Notes: a model not told the origin generated them from the letters alone. A DNA stretch of 64,000 nucleotides from Eleusine coracana subsp. coracana (GCA_032690845.1 CM064432.1:55984071-56048070), one strand, 5' to 3'; shown: positions 20,284-31,518, counted from the stretch's first letter. Made by a program: numbers and translations.

Positions 20284-20439
20284 TGTTAACGTGTTGTATT
20301 ATGTATATGATAGGTTTACTTGGAGATCAAGTCTCCTTCCATGTTGTAACCCTAATTATCTTGAGTATAAATATAACCCAGGAGGCTACCACCATAGTGT
20401 GCTGAGCCTTTACCAAACTCTCTTCTCTACTCGTTCACA
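20284..20439 (+). repeat. 3' LTR of element B
   Basis: This LTR is 156 bp, starts TGTTAACGTG and ends CGTTCACA, followed by the atacc duplication. It contains the same TATA-like tataaata as the 5' copy. Confidence 0.9.
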
Positions 20440-20444
20440 ATACC

Positions 20445-23357
20445 CTTTTGCGACCAAGCGAGCTTTGTGCTTCACAACTTGCCCCTTTTCATTCTTCTTG
20501 GCTTTGAAGACCCACTTCAGTCCTATTGCTTGATGACCCTGTGGGAGATCAACAACATCCTAGGTGTTGTTTTCTTCAATTGAGCGCAACTCTTCTATCA
20601 TGGCTGCACACCAGCTTGGTTCGCGCACAATATTTTCAATCGACGCTGGTTCTTCAGCACTGATGACATGGAGCTCATCTTGGATCACTGGATCAGCCAG
20701 TCCAGGTGGAACCGCAGAGGCGCACTGTCATCACGCTCGGCATCGAGATCAGGAGCAACACTAGGTGGTGTTGCGTGCTCCACTGGCGCCGGGCTTGGAG
20801 TTGGTGATGGTGTTCGACCACCTGCTGGTGGCGGTGTAGGTGGCTCCTCCGCCTCATCATCAGCTGCCACAACACGGTACTCAGTGGTGGTGATATGCTC
20901 AACTGGAACGGCTCATAGTCATAATCACCTCGAATGTCACCAACTTTCTCCCAATCCCATTGAGCGAGCTCGTCGAACACCACATCACGGGTAACATGCA
21001 CATGCCCAGTTTGGGGATTGTAAGCTCTGTAGGCCTTGGAGCCGGGCTCATAACCCACAAAAATCATCTTGGTGCTACGATCATCCAACTTCTTGAGGTG
21101 TGGCTGAGTATTCCTTACATGGACAATACACCTGAAAGTCCGCAGGTGACTAACCCCCGTCTTCTTCCCAAACCAGGCTTCAAATGGCGTCATCCCTTCA
21201 ACACTCATTGTTGGCGATCTGTTCAGTAGATAGACCGCAGTGACAACAGCTTCTCCCCAAAAGTAACTTGGCAGAGCTTTGGCCTTCAACATGCTGCGAG
21301 CTGTTGCCACCATAGACTGGTTTTTACGCTCAACGACTCCATTCTGCTGCGGTGAATATGGCGCCGTCAGTTGTCTTCGTACACCGGTGTCAGCACAGTG
21401 GTTGCTGAACTCAGTGGAGAGAAACTCACCCCCACGATCTGTCCTTAGGCAGCTCAGTTTTCGCCCTGACGCCGCCTCTGCTTCTGCGCAAACACGCTTG
21501 ATAGCATCCGCTGCCTGATCCTTGGATGATAACAGTACTATCCACACGAACCGACTGAAATCATCTACCAGGAGTAGGAACGACTTCTTGCCAGCCGGTG
21601 TTGGTGGCGTGATTGGGCCACAAAGATCCCCGTGAACCAGCTCCAGTGGTCACGCCGCCCTAAACTCCACCTTCTCAGGAAACGGTGTGCGTTGGTGCTT
21701 GCCGGCGAGGCAGCCATCACAAAGCTGATTTACGTGTTCGATGGGCGGCATGCCACACACCCACTCTTGATTTGCCATCTTCCTTAAGGCCGGGAAGTTG
21801 AGATGGCCCATGCGTGCATGCCAGCGCCATGACTCTTCTGCGCCGTGCGCCACCAAGCACACAGGTCGGGCGATGGTGGCGTTCAGCACATACAACCTAT
21901 TGTGAGCACGTGGAATCTTTGCCAGGAGTCGATTGTCAGCATCACTAATCCTCATCACCCCTTCTTCAATCAACATACTGTAGCCAATCTCCTCCAATTG
22001 ACCTGGTCTTCAAACTCGGGATGTAGTACACTCCCGAGAAGGCACAATGCTCTCCATTCTTGCTACTGAGTAGTACAGTCCCACAACCTTCAATGCGCAC
22101 CACTGTCCCATCACCAAATTTTACGGTGCCGCAGATGCCGGAGTCGAGGTCAGCGAACGCCGCTTGCGCCCCCGACATGTGATTGGTTGCGTCTGTGTCA
22201 GCAACCCACCTGGAGGTGTTCTGATCTTCCTCCTCACCTAGCTGGGCGAAAACCTTCTCTTCCAAGAGGTGCACTTGGGCTCGCTGCGGCGGCAGTGGAG
22301 GTGGTGTAGGCTTTGCCGCAGGTGGTGATTGTGTCGCCCCTGCCGCCGTGAACTCGCAGGTCTCGGCGAGCAGCAAGCTGCCTTCTTCTTCTTCCACCAC
22401 ATGAGCTTGGCCCGTCTTCTTCGCTTTGGATCTGCAGTCTTTGGCCCAGTGGCCCAGCTTGCCACAGCCCCGACACTGGTCGCCCGGCCCAGCTCATCAC
22501 GAATCTTCATCACGCGGCGCGCTGCTTCCATGGCCGCCGCCGCCGCGGCCTCTTCCTCTGCTCCACCCACCTCCGCTTGAGCTGCCACGAGAACCAGACC
22601 CATCATTTTCATGTACCTTGAGTCGAGCCATCCACTCCTCTTCAGTGAGCAGGAGGCGGCCACTATTGTCCTTGGTCGCGGTCACCGCCGGCTTCTTTCT
22701 CTGCTCGACAGGCAGGTGGCCTGTGACCTCCTCAATTGAGACAGTGTCCAGATTAAGGAGAGTCTCGATGGAGATGGCCACTTGCTCCAGGTTCTCGGGG
22801 ACGGAGTGCAACACCTTCTTTATGATCTCCTTGTCCATGATCTGATCTCCAAGCACACGCAGCTCGTTCGCCAGGGCAGTGGCCCGGAGAACAAAGTCCT
22901 CGACGCACTCGTCGGGCTTGAACAAGAGATCGGCGAACTCCCGATGCAGCCTCTCTGCATTCGCCTCCTTCACGCAATCGACGCCGACCCGCATACTCCG
23001 GATCGCCTCTCAGGCTTCTCTGGCGGATGCCTTGACTGCAAGCCCAGCCTGTATCTCCTGTGGAATGGCGCGGAGGAGTGCGGCCAGCGTGTTCCTGTCA
23101 TCGCGGAAGTCGCCACAGTCTTCTTCGATGGCATCCCAGAGTCCGGCGACTTGCAGGTTCACACGGTTGACCAGGGACCACTCCGTGTAGTTGGTTCTGT
23201 TCAACATTGGGTAGATGATTCCCGTTGTCGATCTCTCAACCACCCGCTCGACAACATTGCGGTGGCGTGGTCGACGTGGTGGGGGAGACAGTGACGTGCG
23301 GTGATGATCGTTGGATGGGGTGTGACTCCGGCCATCTGAGCGAGAGCCCATCAACAT
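20445..23357 (-). pseudogene. Element A gag, protease, integrase and start of reverse transcriptase
   Basis: This is the 5' coding half of A on the minus strand. Gag starts at the ATG near 23357 and reads YPMLNRTNYTEWSLVNRVNL. A stop lies at about 23010 and gag continues in frame (FADLLFKPDECVEDFVLRA). Two tandem TGA stops occur near 22494-22499. The CCHC knuckle CRGCGKLGHWAKDC follows at about 22470. The protease motif reads WVADTDATNHMSG at about 22210, with Asp where the family has Gly (DTG/DSG). GAG-pre-integrase (WRWHARMGHLNFPALRKM) lies near 21820. Integrase carries LRTDRGGEFLS and SPQQNGVVERKNQSM. The reverse transcriptase start (GLKWVFKAKKNEKGQVVKHK) runs to 20445 and resumes at 3454. 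The element is not functional. Confidence 0.88.
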
Positions 23358-23377
23358 GATGCCCTGGATCACAACCT

Positions 23378-23389
23378 GCTCTGGTACCA
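23378..23389 (-). other. Primer-binding site of element A
   Basis: In element orientation tggtaccagagc lies two bases after the 5' LTR. It differs by one base from the usual tRNA-Met complement tggtatcagagc. Confidence 0.8.
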
Positions 23390-23391
23390 CT

Positions 23392-23784
23392 TGTCGGAGA
23401 AAGCCGGAGTAATGACAGTGGACGTCACCGGCAAATTCCTAGACGCAACGCGAACACTTGTGAACGAAGATGAACACACGAATTGTGGTGCTAACGCGGC
23501 AGCGTTTTCTTTCTTTATTCCTTGCTTAAGTAGTACTTGACTAGGCTATCGTGGCCCCTGCTACTATGCGCGACATTCTCGGATCACGGGCATGCCGCAC
23601 CATGCGCGCACGAAACGCACGACTCCAACTTGTCCCGCATGAATGGCGCGTGCGTCAGGCCTAAGACTCGGGCGCTCCAACAAACTGGACAACGCCTCAA
23701 ACTGCCTCTAACTGAACAGGATAAACAAGTAAAGGGAAATTAAAAGGAACTAATAAACGCACAAGATTATAGACTATATCAACA
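23392..23784 (-). repeat. 5' LTR of element A
   Basis: This LTR is 393 bp and pairs with 1710-2102. It ends in the target duplication aatcc at 23785-23789, identical to 1705-1709. Confidence 0.95.
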
Positions 23785-23970
23785 AATCCGGCTCCGGCGG
23801 CGCCCTCACGCAGTCGCGCGCGCGCGACGTCGGCACGTCGCGTCGGCATATCTGCGTGCGACTGCCGAGTCCAGCCGGCCGGGCCGTGCGCGCGCGTGGG
23901 CTGCCAGAGTCGTGTTTGCTGGGCCGAATTAAAGGCTGCGTGACCCAGTTCCTTGTCTGGCGAGCAAAAT
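23785..23970 (-). promoter_or_regulatory. Displaced upstream region of the RRP42-like gene
   Basis: Before element A inserted, this DNA joined directly to 1704 and would have been the leader or proximal promoter of the minus-strand RRP42-like gene. It is strongly GC- and CpG-rich (cgcgcgcgcgacg) and contains a GGCCCA-type motif near 23920, common in promoters of plant housekeeping genes. No clear TATA box is visible. Its role is inferred from the exact target-site junction. Confidence 0.55.
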
Positions 23971-23989
23971 GGATCATGACAGTGATGTT

Positions 23990-24190
23990 TGCTGCCTGAA
24001 GCAACTGCGGGCAATTAAGGGCATGTTCCTTGCTATGGATGCCACCGGCATATCGAGGGTGGTGGAGCTACAATCGGATGCTTCAATTCTGAATCTGGCA
24101 CTCACATCATCATGTTCGATCTGGCTACGAATGGGGTTCTCTTCAAGGATATCAAATTCCTCTTTATGCTTCAATTTTGAAGATAACACT
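23990..24190 (+). pseudogene. Fragment resembling a plant RNase H-like (RVT_3) domain
   Basis: Read across two frames, the stretch resembles the C-terminal RNase H-like domain found in many plant retroelement-derived proteins (ELQSDASILNLALTSS, then DLATNGVLFKDIKFL). There is no start, the frame changes at least once, and it ends in AT-rich DNA. It is probably a decayed fragment. It could be chance similarity. Confidence 0.35.
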
Positions 24191-24987
24191 TACATAGTCA
24201 CATCGTTGGTTTTGCACAAACCAATATTATATACTTACTTGCAAAGTTTCCATGTATTGCTACGGATTTAAAAAAACAAACACTCTTTATAATTTAAATA
24301 TAAATTATTTATACAATATAATTATTAGATATATATATATATATAATTATTGATATTTTTTATATGAAAGATCATATTTGTATTACCGTTGGTGCTTCTT
24401 AGTATACTATTTTATATGTCAAAAGTAACAATTTTTTATTATTTTTATCATATTGTAGAAGCTTTATCCGGAAGAAAAAATTAATTCACGTAGTTCAGAA
24501 ATAACACTGTATTGCAACGCGATTTTAAACTCGAAAACTTGCTCTAATGGAAAACGTTAAAATACAAAAATTGTAGATCTCATCGAGACCTTTTAGAATA
24601 TATGTGGATCATATTATTTGGACTTTACAGCTAGGAGATATGGGTCCGGCACTGAGACCTGCACAGAGAAATCCAAATTAGAACAAATACTTTTATATTG
24701 CATATTTGGAAACTAAAACGATGGGATCTGAACTTCCATTAAATACCAAAGTTGTAGATCTTTTCGAGTGCTATGAGATAGGATCCGAGTTTGTCTTATT
24801 TGAGCTCCGTACGAGGGAGTTATGATTTTTGAAATTCGGTACTTGATATGGAAGGTACGAAATCAATTTGAATTCAATCTCTAACTTTGTCGACATGAAG
24901 TGGACGATCGCACCTCAATTAATAGATTATAGAGATTCTGTCTCATATTACTTGTCTTTCTGCAATGATCAAATTTTTCCAATTTAC
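24191..24987. other. AT-rich intergenic DNA with a diverged internal repeat
   Basis: No gene is seen. It contains a short (AT)n run at about 24329-24345. Two diverged copies of a motif lie about 190 bp apart (aaaattgtagatctcatcgag near 24567 and caaagttgtagatcttttcgag near 24750). Such motifs are common in grass transposon leaders, but the element is not identified. Confidence 0.4.
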
Positions 24988-24989
24988 TA

Positions 24990-25208
24990 CATCTATTCTA
25001 AAATGTAATCATTTGTTGACTGTGTGACCGTTCGTCTTATTCAATTTATTTTATAAAAATATAAAAATCAATAATTCATGTTTAATGTATATCTAATAAT
25101 AAAACATATTATAATAAAATAAATAATATGTTTATGATTTTTTAAATAAAACAAATGGTCAAACACGATTGCTAAAAGTTAACAAATGTTTATATTTTAG
25201 AATGAAGA
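24990..25208. mobile_element. Stowaway-like MITE
   Basis: About 219 bp with terminal inverted repeats (catctattctaaaatgtaa against cttcattctaaaatataaa) and TA target duplications on both sides (24988-24989 and 25209-25210). TA duplication and about 220-bp size fit Tc1/mariner-type Stowaway elements. Internal strings such as gtcttattcaa and aatggtcaaac recur in the copies at 36297, 50884 and 55697. Confidence 0.75.
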
Positions 25209-25429
25209 TAGTACTTGTCATCCTCGCATTCCAATACAATCACAACAATACATTTCCCACAATGCCCTCAGTAAATGCTGCCACTTCCTTCTCCCTCCAA
25301 TGACACACTCTCTCCTCTCTTTGTTTCTTTTCTCTTTTTCTCTCTAGAGTGCACCACAAGCACGGGCCAGGCCCGGCCACTGCACTCTGCCGTTCACTGC
25401 CTGTCCCGCTCCCTCGCCGCCCATTTTGA

Positions 25430-26375
25430 TTTCGTCCTTCAGAAATGGCTTCAATGTGTTTGAATGACACCATATCGTGTCCATCTTGGATCTCCTATGA
25501 AGTGTGGTTTTACTAACATGTAGAGCCTCTGCTAGTGACCTTATAGTGTCCTCTTACGTAAATGAATGATTGCTATTTGTGAATAATAGATTTCAAGCTT
25601 CTTGGGACCAACTCGTTTTTTTTTTGTGGTAGACATCCACATCTAACCCTTCTGCGATCTGGTGTTTGACATCCTTCCAAAGGCATTGAACCCTTTGTAA
25701 ATTAACTGTAAGAATGCTGGCAGCAAGTTTTGTGCTGTTTTGTTTTGTCTTACCATTGTTACTAGTTGCTATTACTCGTAGTGCATTGTACCCTGCATTT
25801 CTCTAATCGTTGCTTATGAACTCATTTTTGTGTCCATTGGATTGTGCAATGTCTTCGGTGCCTATAAAGCATGGTATAGGGTGAATAGTAGATTTTGTAA
25901 AACTAAGTTTAATAACAATCCAATGTGCACACCATACTTCTTTTGCAGCACTCTTTTATTATTTTTGTTTACATCAGCGATAAACAAGTGGAAATAAAAC
26001 AACATAACTTGTGACATCAACCGGAAAATAGATTCTAGTGCAGTAGGAAAACCAAATGGTTTTCCTAGCATCACCAAAAATATCATTATCACTAGTACTA
26101 CTGTAGAAAAAGCAATAGCCATGTGAACCTAATCCCAGATTGTCCTCATGTTCCAGGTTCAACTCTCGAAGGGCAACACCTGAGCTGTGCACTGGACCCT
26201 CTACACCTTCATCTCCTGTTGCAACTGGATTACCTTCTAGTCCTTCCACGGGTGGCACGTTGAGGTCACGAAGGCCAGCTCCAACTTCCATCCATGGACT
26301 AGCTTCTTCATTAGCAAACACTTGAATGTCTCCATCTTTCAAATCTCTAGGTGGGTTGTTTAGATCAAATGACAT
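25430..26375 (-). pseudogene. Mariner-like (Osmar-type) transposase, N-terminal remnant
   Basis: The minus strand starts with an ATG at 26375 (MSFDLNNPPRDLKDGD...) and carries DLN motifs (LRDLNVPP, LRELNLE) typical of the N-terminus of plant mariner transposases. After a broken stretch, it reads LWKDVKHQIAEGLDVDVYHK near 25650 and TIRSLAEALHVSKTTLHRRS near 25540-25490, then HSNTLKPFLKDE. The latter is the helix-turn-helix DNA-binding part of these transposases. A run of A and several stops interrupt it. The catalytic DDD domain is absent, and from about 25430 the sequence is unrelated. It is a dead fragment. Confidence 0.7.
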
Positions 26376-26451
26376 GGCTTTTGGGAAGAACTGAGATAAG
26401 AAGATGAACAGAACATAGGAGTAGAGAAATGAGGAGAGCTCACATGCAAGT

Positions 26452-26465
26452 GAGCTTATTTATAG
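26452..26465 (-). promoter_or_regulatory. TATA box upstream of the mariner-like ORF
   Basis: ctataaataagctc on the minus strand, about 80 bp upstream of the ATG at 26375, followed by a pyrimidine-rich leader. It would suit a core promoter of the transposase remnant. Confidence 0.4.
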
Positions 26466-26544
26466 ATGTTGCATCAATGCATCATATTTTCTGACGCCAG
26501 GTTTCAAACTTTCATTTTGGCTCTTCCTGGTTCTCTTTTGTCTA

Positions 26545-27129
26545 GGGGTTGTTTGGTTTGTTACGTTCATGAGCCTTTTTAAAATTTGGTGTCACCAAAA
26601 TGCCGGCGTTACCAAATCATGGGTAAAGAAGTATTGTTTGGTTTGTAGCCTTACCAATTCGTTGGTAAAATGCAAAAACAAGATGTTTGGATTATAACTT
26701 TACCAAATTTGTACATATGATATGTGAGACCTACATATCATTTTTATATTTATGTTATAATATAGTCAAGTGACGTCTTGTTGTGTAGATCTAATCAAAA
26801 CAAGTTTAATGGTGCAATCAGATCATAAATTAGACTGATACTTTATGAGATATTATTGTTTAAAGATATGTAATACAGAAATTTTGGACTCTTTGTACAC
26901 CATTTGGCTTCTGCCACGTGTTGCATGTAATATTTTTCTCTCTTGCCAAAGCTTGGGCGAGCGTTTTCTTCGCCTTCGTATCGGCCAGCGTTGGTAGCGT
27001 TCTATAACTAGGGAGCGCCAAATTTCTACAGTAAAGCCAAACATTGGTGTAGAACCAAATGACAGCCAAATTTTAAGAGCACGCCAAACTTTGGAATGGT
27101 TTGCATCGGAAACAAACCAAACACACCCC
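26545..27129. mobile_element. Tourist/PIF-like MITE
   Basis: About 585 bp with terminal inverted repeats ggggttgtttggtttgtta and (reverse complement of the right end) ggggtgtgtttggtttgttt. The ends are typical of PIF/Harbinger-derived Tourist elements. The flanking triplets (cta and taa) are not identical, so the duplication is not proven. There is no coding frame. Confidence 0.6.
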
Positions 27130-29024
27130 TAATGAAATTGGCGCTAGTGTAAACTGACGAGTACTAGTACTCCGTATGGCTTTTGTGCCTCTGAGATGCA
27201 TTGAAGAGGCAAATGGATGTACTGTTGTAATTTATGGGGATGCATGCACTTGTCCACTTGCAAAATTATATCCTATCCACTTTACATATTAAATAGGGAT
27301 AATATGATAAAAAGAATGGTTACTGTGCTGCTCCTTGATTCTACTGTCCATGACCAGGACGACATGTATATAAGGACAAAGGAGTAATATAATAGAAGAT
27401 ATTTTAGCAAAATTGGAAGCTACCTTAGGACCGGCCGGGTGCTATTCATATCTGGCCTGATTTTAATCCTGTTGTGGTAAACCATCTTGTGGCCGCCGAT
27501 CAGGCGTCAGCCTCTCGTTGCTGGAAATGTCTTTCCATCTTGAAAAAAAAACATATATGTATAATTACCTTTTCAAAACAATTTATTTCCTCCACGTAAA
27601 TTATTGGCATCCACATTGTTGCTTGAAGAAAAAAAAACATACTATAGTTCACAGGGCCGGCCGTGATGATCACATCGTTTGTTCTTGTACAGTATTTTTC
27701 TTACTCGTAGATAGTGGTAGCAGAACCTGATATAAGCTATCAACATTTCCAAATGGCAGATGAAATTGTACAATGATTAGGTCTTGGGTGTACCGCGTGG
27801 CAAATAGTTAGCCTGTACCCGCAATTCTATCATGTGGAAAAGCATCAACTGTCGTGCTTGATCGTCACACGCACTAACCATTCCGAATAATAAACAACGA
27901 GAAGGGCACGAAAATATCCGTACTCGTGCAGCACGGCGAGCTGGCGGCGACACTGTACGCCACCCCCCCCCCCCCCCCCCCCCCCTGCACGGTCGTAACG
28001 GCCATCGAATTTAAAACTACCCAGGGTTGTGCGAGCTACGGCCAATGGCGTCGACGGCGACTTGTGCACGCCCGCCTAAAATTTCTGCACGCCGGAGTGG
28101 GCGCACCACCGGGCTGCATGCCCGGTTGGCTCCGCCGCCCCCGCCGCTCCCGTGTTGGGATTTTGTAGGAATCTCGCATGAGCGAGTGGCACTTCTGCAT
28201 TGGAATGGCAAAACATGGATTACGGTTTCAGGACATGACAGTGAAATGTGTGAATTATGCATTGATGAACGCAATATATCATGGCTGCTAATACTCGCCT
28301 TAATTTAATTGCATCTTATAATAAGTATACTTCTATGACTCATCGGCCACTCCCATTAAGAAAGTTAAGTTCTAGTCCAGTCCAGGGTCCAGTTTTAGGA
28401 ATGCTTTCATGGTGGATTTGCATGACCATGCTACTTAAATTTTCTAAGTTTTTTCTGACTGAACTTTACGATCGAGCTAGTATTCTGCACTGGCCGACGT
28501 GCACGCTCAACTGAACTTTTCCCAACTGAAAGACGCGACCGGGCATGCAGAATGTTATTGTGGACTAGTCACTAGGTAGCTTAAACCTGTGGCATGATTC
28601 TCATTTTTTTATGTAAAGTTGTTGTGTTTATCCGGCTAAACGGGTAGATACCATCTTTACCTTTCTGATGAAAATGACTTGCCTACAATTTAAGATATAT
28701 GCCTGGATGCTGGTATATAGTGGCCGTTCACGCTGATCCGAATGTGTGCCATCGCTGTCGATCAAAACCTTCTTGTTCTTGGCACTTGCTTTGGGTTGGC
28801 GGCGCCGAAACCAAAGAGATTGATTTATTGCATGACAAATACATATATCACCTTTATAAATCCTTACTGGTTAAATTTTCCTAGAATGAGGGGGATAGAT
28901 TTCATGACACATTGTTCTTGAGGCCATCACATATTTGCACTTGCTCCCACCAGTTTTGTTTCAGTAGTTGATGATAAAAGAAAAACAAAATCATAAGAAA
29001 AACGATGTTACCTCCTTTTTCTGT
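27130..29024. other. Intergenic DNA with a poly-C run and a small GC-rich island
   Basis: No supported gene. A run of 23 C lies at 27963-27985. A GC-rich island at about 27900-28170 gives several overlapping open frames on both strands, none with a recognisable domain. Confidence 0.5.
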
Positions 29025-29041
29025 CAAAGCGCATGTGATAT

Positions 29042-30311
29042 ATTTTTTTTGAATGAAACTGGAGGGGAGGCCCCTACAGATTATATATAAATATGCAAAA
29101 GTGTCTTACACAAAAGAAAAGAAGAGGAAATAAAAGAAGAACAAAGAAAAGCAAGAAAAGAACAAGTAAACAACAAGGCATTATGATTTGTTTGCTATCC
29201 ATTCTTGAATGCTTGCGGCTCGCTCTTCATTGACTCTTTGTGCCACAAGTGCTAGCTCCATAAAAAACTTGCTTTGACAGTTTTGTACTGTAGGATCAAT
29301 GCCATCAAATATCCATCGATTTCTCATTGTCCAGATACTCCAACATAGGGTCCAGATACTCCAACACATTAGTATTATGCTTTCCATGGCAAAGGGAACT
29401 GCAAACATCCTTTTCATTTATCTCATCACCTGCAATGGCTGTCTTGTGGTTGGTACAGTAATCGCAATTGATTGCCAGCATCTTATTGCAAAATTGCATC
29501 TCATGGATAAGTGCCTTATTGTTTCTTCTCTTTGTAGAATGCATAATTCACATGCATACAGGCCCAAAACCATATTTCTTCTCCTCAAGGTACCTCTAGT
29601 ATTCAATCACTCCTTTACTAAAAGCTAGAAGATGACTTGATGTTTAGTTGACATTTAGAGGCCCAGATCCATTGATGTATGAGATGTACTTGAATATGAC
29701 CAATTAGTGCTCTGTATGTCTTGGAAGATGAATATTTCACATGAGACCCTTGCTGATTCCAAATGTCTGTCTGATCTACCTGCACATTGCTCTGTATTGT
29801 TTCTTCTAATCTCTGCAATTGTTCGTTGGCTTCAACAGAAATTGGTAAGTAAATAGATTGTATAGATACTCTTGCATGCTGGCTTCCCACACAATTATTA
29901 TCTTGTTTCTAGCAAACGAGTGAAGGTGAGGAAATTATAGTTTAGGCACTATGTTTCCCCAAAGATCATCCCACAAGAGTACTGTTAAGCCATTTCCAAT
30001 TTGCACTTTAACAATCCCTTTGAATTGATTGAGTAGTTTCAGAATGTCCTTCCACCAGAATGATCCTTTCTTTTGCTCACCAGGAAGTTTTCCATTAGGA
30101 TAATAGTCTTCCCAGATTAGATGCACCCATGGTAAGTCAACCTTATTATAGAACTTGTAGAGATTTTTCATTAGGAGAGCTTCATTATGCGTTGTGAGCT
30201 TTATAACTCCTACTCGTCCTCCTTTTGATTTCGGCCTAGTAACCATTTGTCATGCAGCCAAGGGCGGCTTTTTTCCATTGATGTCAGAGCCACACCATAA
30301 GCAGTGTCTTC
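29042..30311 (-). mobile_element. 5'-truncated LINE (non-LTR retrotransposon)
   Basis: The minus strand carries the C-terminal part of LINE ORF2. Reading down, the pieces are AWQMVTRPKSKGGRVGVIKL near 30220, WWKDILKLLNQFKGIVKVQIGNGLTVLLWDDLWG at about 30060-29960, and a zinc-finger RVT domain (CELCILQREETIRHL, then CNFAIRCW) near 29550. The end piece reads SIWTMRNRWIFDGIDPTVQN near 29310. Frames are broken. The 3' end is a run of eight A (plus-strand tttttttt at 29043-29050). A 17-bp target duplication with one mismatch, caaagcgcRtgtgatat, flanks it at 29025-29041 and 30312-30328. That proves target-primed insertion of a truncated copy. Confidence 0.9.
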
Positions 30312-30328
30312 CAAAGCGCGTGTGATAT

Positions 30329-31518
30329 TAACATCGTCGAAAGTGCAAATCAGGTTGCAAATCTCAAAACAAACATATGGCATACATGCATGGTAGCTAT
30401 CCACGTGGTTAGCAAATATGCATTCTTTTTAGAATATTTCAAAACTTTTTAATAGTATAAAAGACTAATAAAGCTTGATATATTTTAAGGGTGTTTGTGT
30501 TTTAATTGAAAACGAGGTTGTTACTATTGTTATATAGCAATGAGGCAATGGCTTCCTTAACCTACAAGTACTAAACATGATTGTAGTATACCATTAGTTA
30601 TTTTTTATGTTTGTTAATTGAATAATTATCATGAAGTTTTTATTACAGATAAGGAGATCCAAGCATGCTAGTTCTCTACAAGACATCATGATCTTTTACA
30701 ATAGACCGCCACATCTTTAAACAGATATTTGTTTGCCACTGATTTCTTCAACTAAAATGTTGTGAACAAAGATGTCATGTTTGTAGAAACAAAACTCATA
30801 TGCTAGAACTTCCACACACTCCTTATCAAAATCTTGTCTACCATTGTTACCAGATTGTGTTGCTAGAGAATGTGGCTTCAATAATATTAATGCAAATAGA
30901 AAGTCAAAAAGTGCTACAACACCATAGAAAGAGTATATCTTTACATCTCATCATAATAGTGAGATCAATATTCTTTGTGTTACTTATATATCTTAACTAT
31001 TATAGCTTATAGTCACCTTTTGATTTCTTTAGCCCCAAAACTTCTCCACTCTCATTAGTATGTGATTCACTAAGTGTTAGGACATGATAACTTAGACTTA
31101 ACAAGGTTGTTAATTGGTCAATTTTTGAAATTGGTGAGCTAACTTGCTAAAATGTAGTCAGCACATATAGATACAAACAAACAAATATATCGAGTAGCAT
31201 ATTAATTATTCTATCATTACATATTCTCTAGATACTTATTGTATATTAGGTATTTGTGTTGCAATGCAGAAAAGAATGTATAAATTTTTTTGTCTAACAT
31301 AAAAAAGACACTAGAAGACCGTCTAAATGTTGTTTTTATTTAGAAACCCTATTATTATTTTTTTATTTCTATCATTTTCTTCTAAAAGAAATCATATTTT
31401 CTTTTTGCTCATATATTTGCACCAATAAGGCCTATAGATGACTCGAGTTTACACAAAAAAAAACACACACAAAGAGGCGAAACCCAATCCGGCAATATGG
31501 GTGATGGATAAATGCATA
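30329..31518. other. AT-rich intergenic DNA
   Basis: No gene, RNA or clear element is seen. Only short open frames without recognisable motifs occur. Confidence 0.5.

Larger units (their letters stand above)
3455..20439 (+). mobile_element. Middle Copia LTR retrotransposon (element B)
   Basis: A plus-strand Copia element is inserted in the reverse-transcriptase region of A. It is flanked by a perfect duplication atacc at 3450-3454 and 20440-20444. It begins TGTTAACGTG and ends GTTCACA. It is itself split by element C at 5274-17450. Its own length is about 4.8 kb. The order is short LTR, gag, protease and GAG-pre-integrase (left of C), then integrase, reverse transcriptase and RNase H (right of C), a 20-G tract and the 3' LTR. 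Stops and frame changes are frequent in the right half. It is inactive. Confidence 0.95.
1710..23784 (-). mobile_element. Outer Copia LTR retrotransposon (element A), host of the nest
   Basis: A Ty1/Copia element lies on the minus strand. It is bounded by 393-bp LTRs (TG...CA) and by a perfect 5-bp target duplication aatcc at 1705-1709 and 23785-23789. In element orientation its 5' LTR is the right-hand copy. Its primer-binding site is at 23389-23378 and its polypurine tract at 2114-2103. The domain order is gag, CCHC knuckle, protease, GAG-pre-integrase, integrase, then reverse transcriptase and RNase H, as expected for Copia. The element is split by B at 3455-20439. Without B and its duplicated 5 bp it is 5,085 bp long, a normal Copia length. 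It inserted in the leader or core promoter of the RRP42-like gene in the same orientation, so its 3' LTR now lies next to that gene's first exon. Several stops make it non-autonomous. Confidence 0.95.

Noticed and set aside
22238..23294. Long open frames on both strands opposite element A gag
   Set aside because: They are GC-rich shadows of the minus-strand gag, with no domain of their own.
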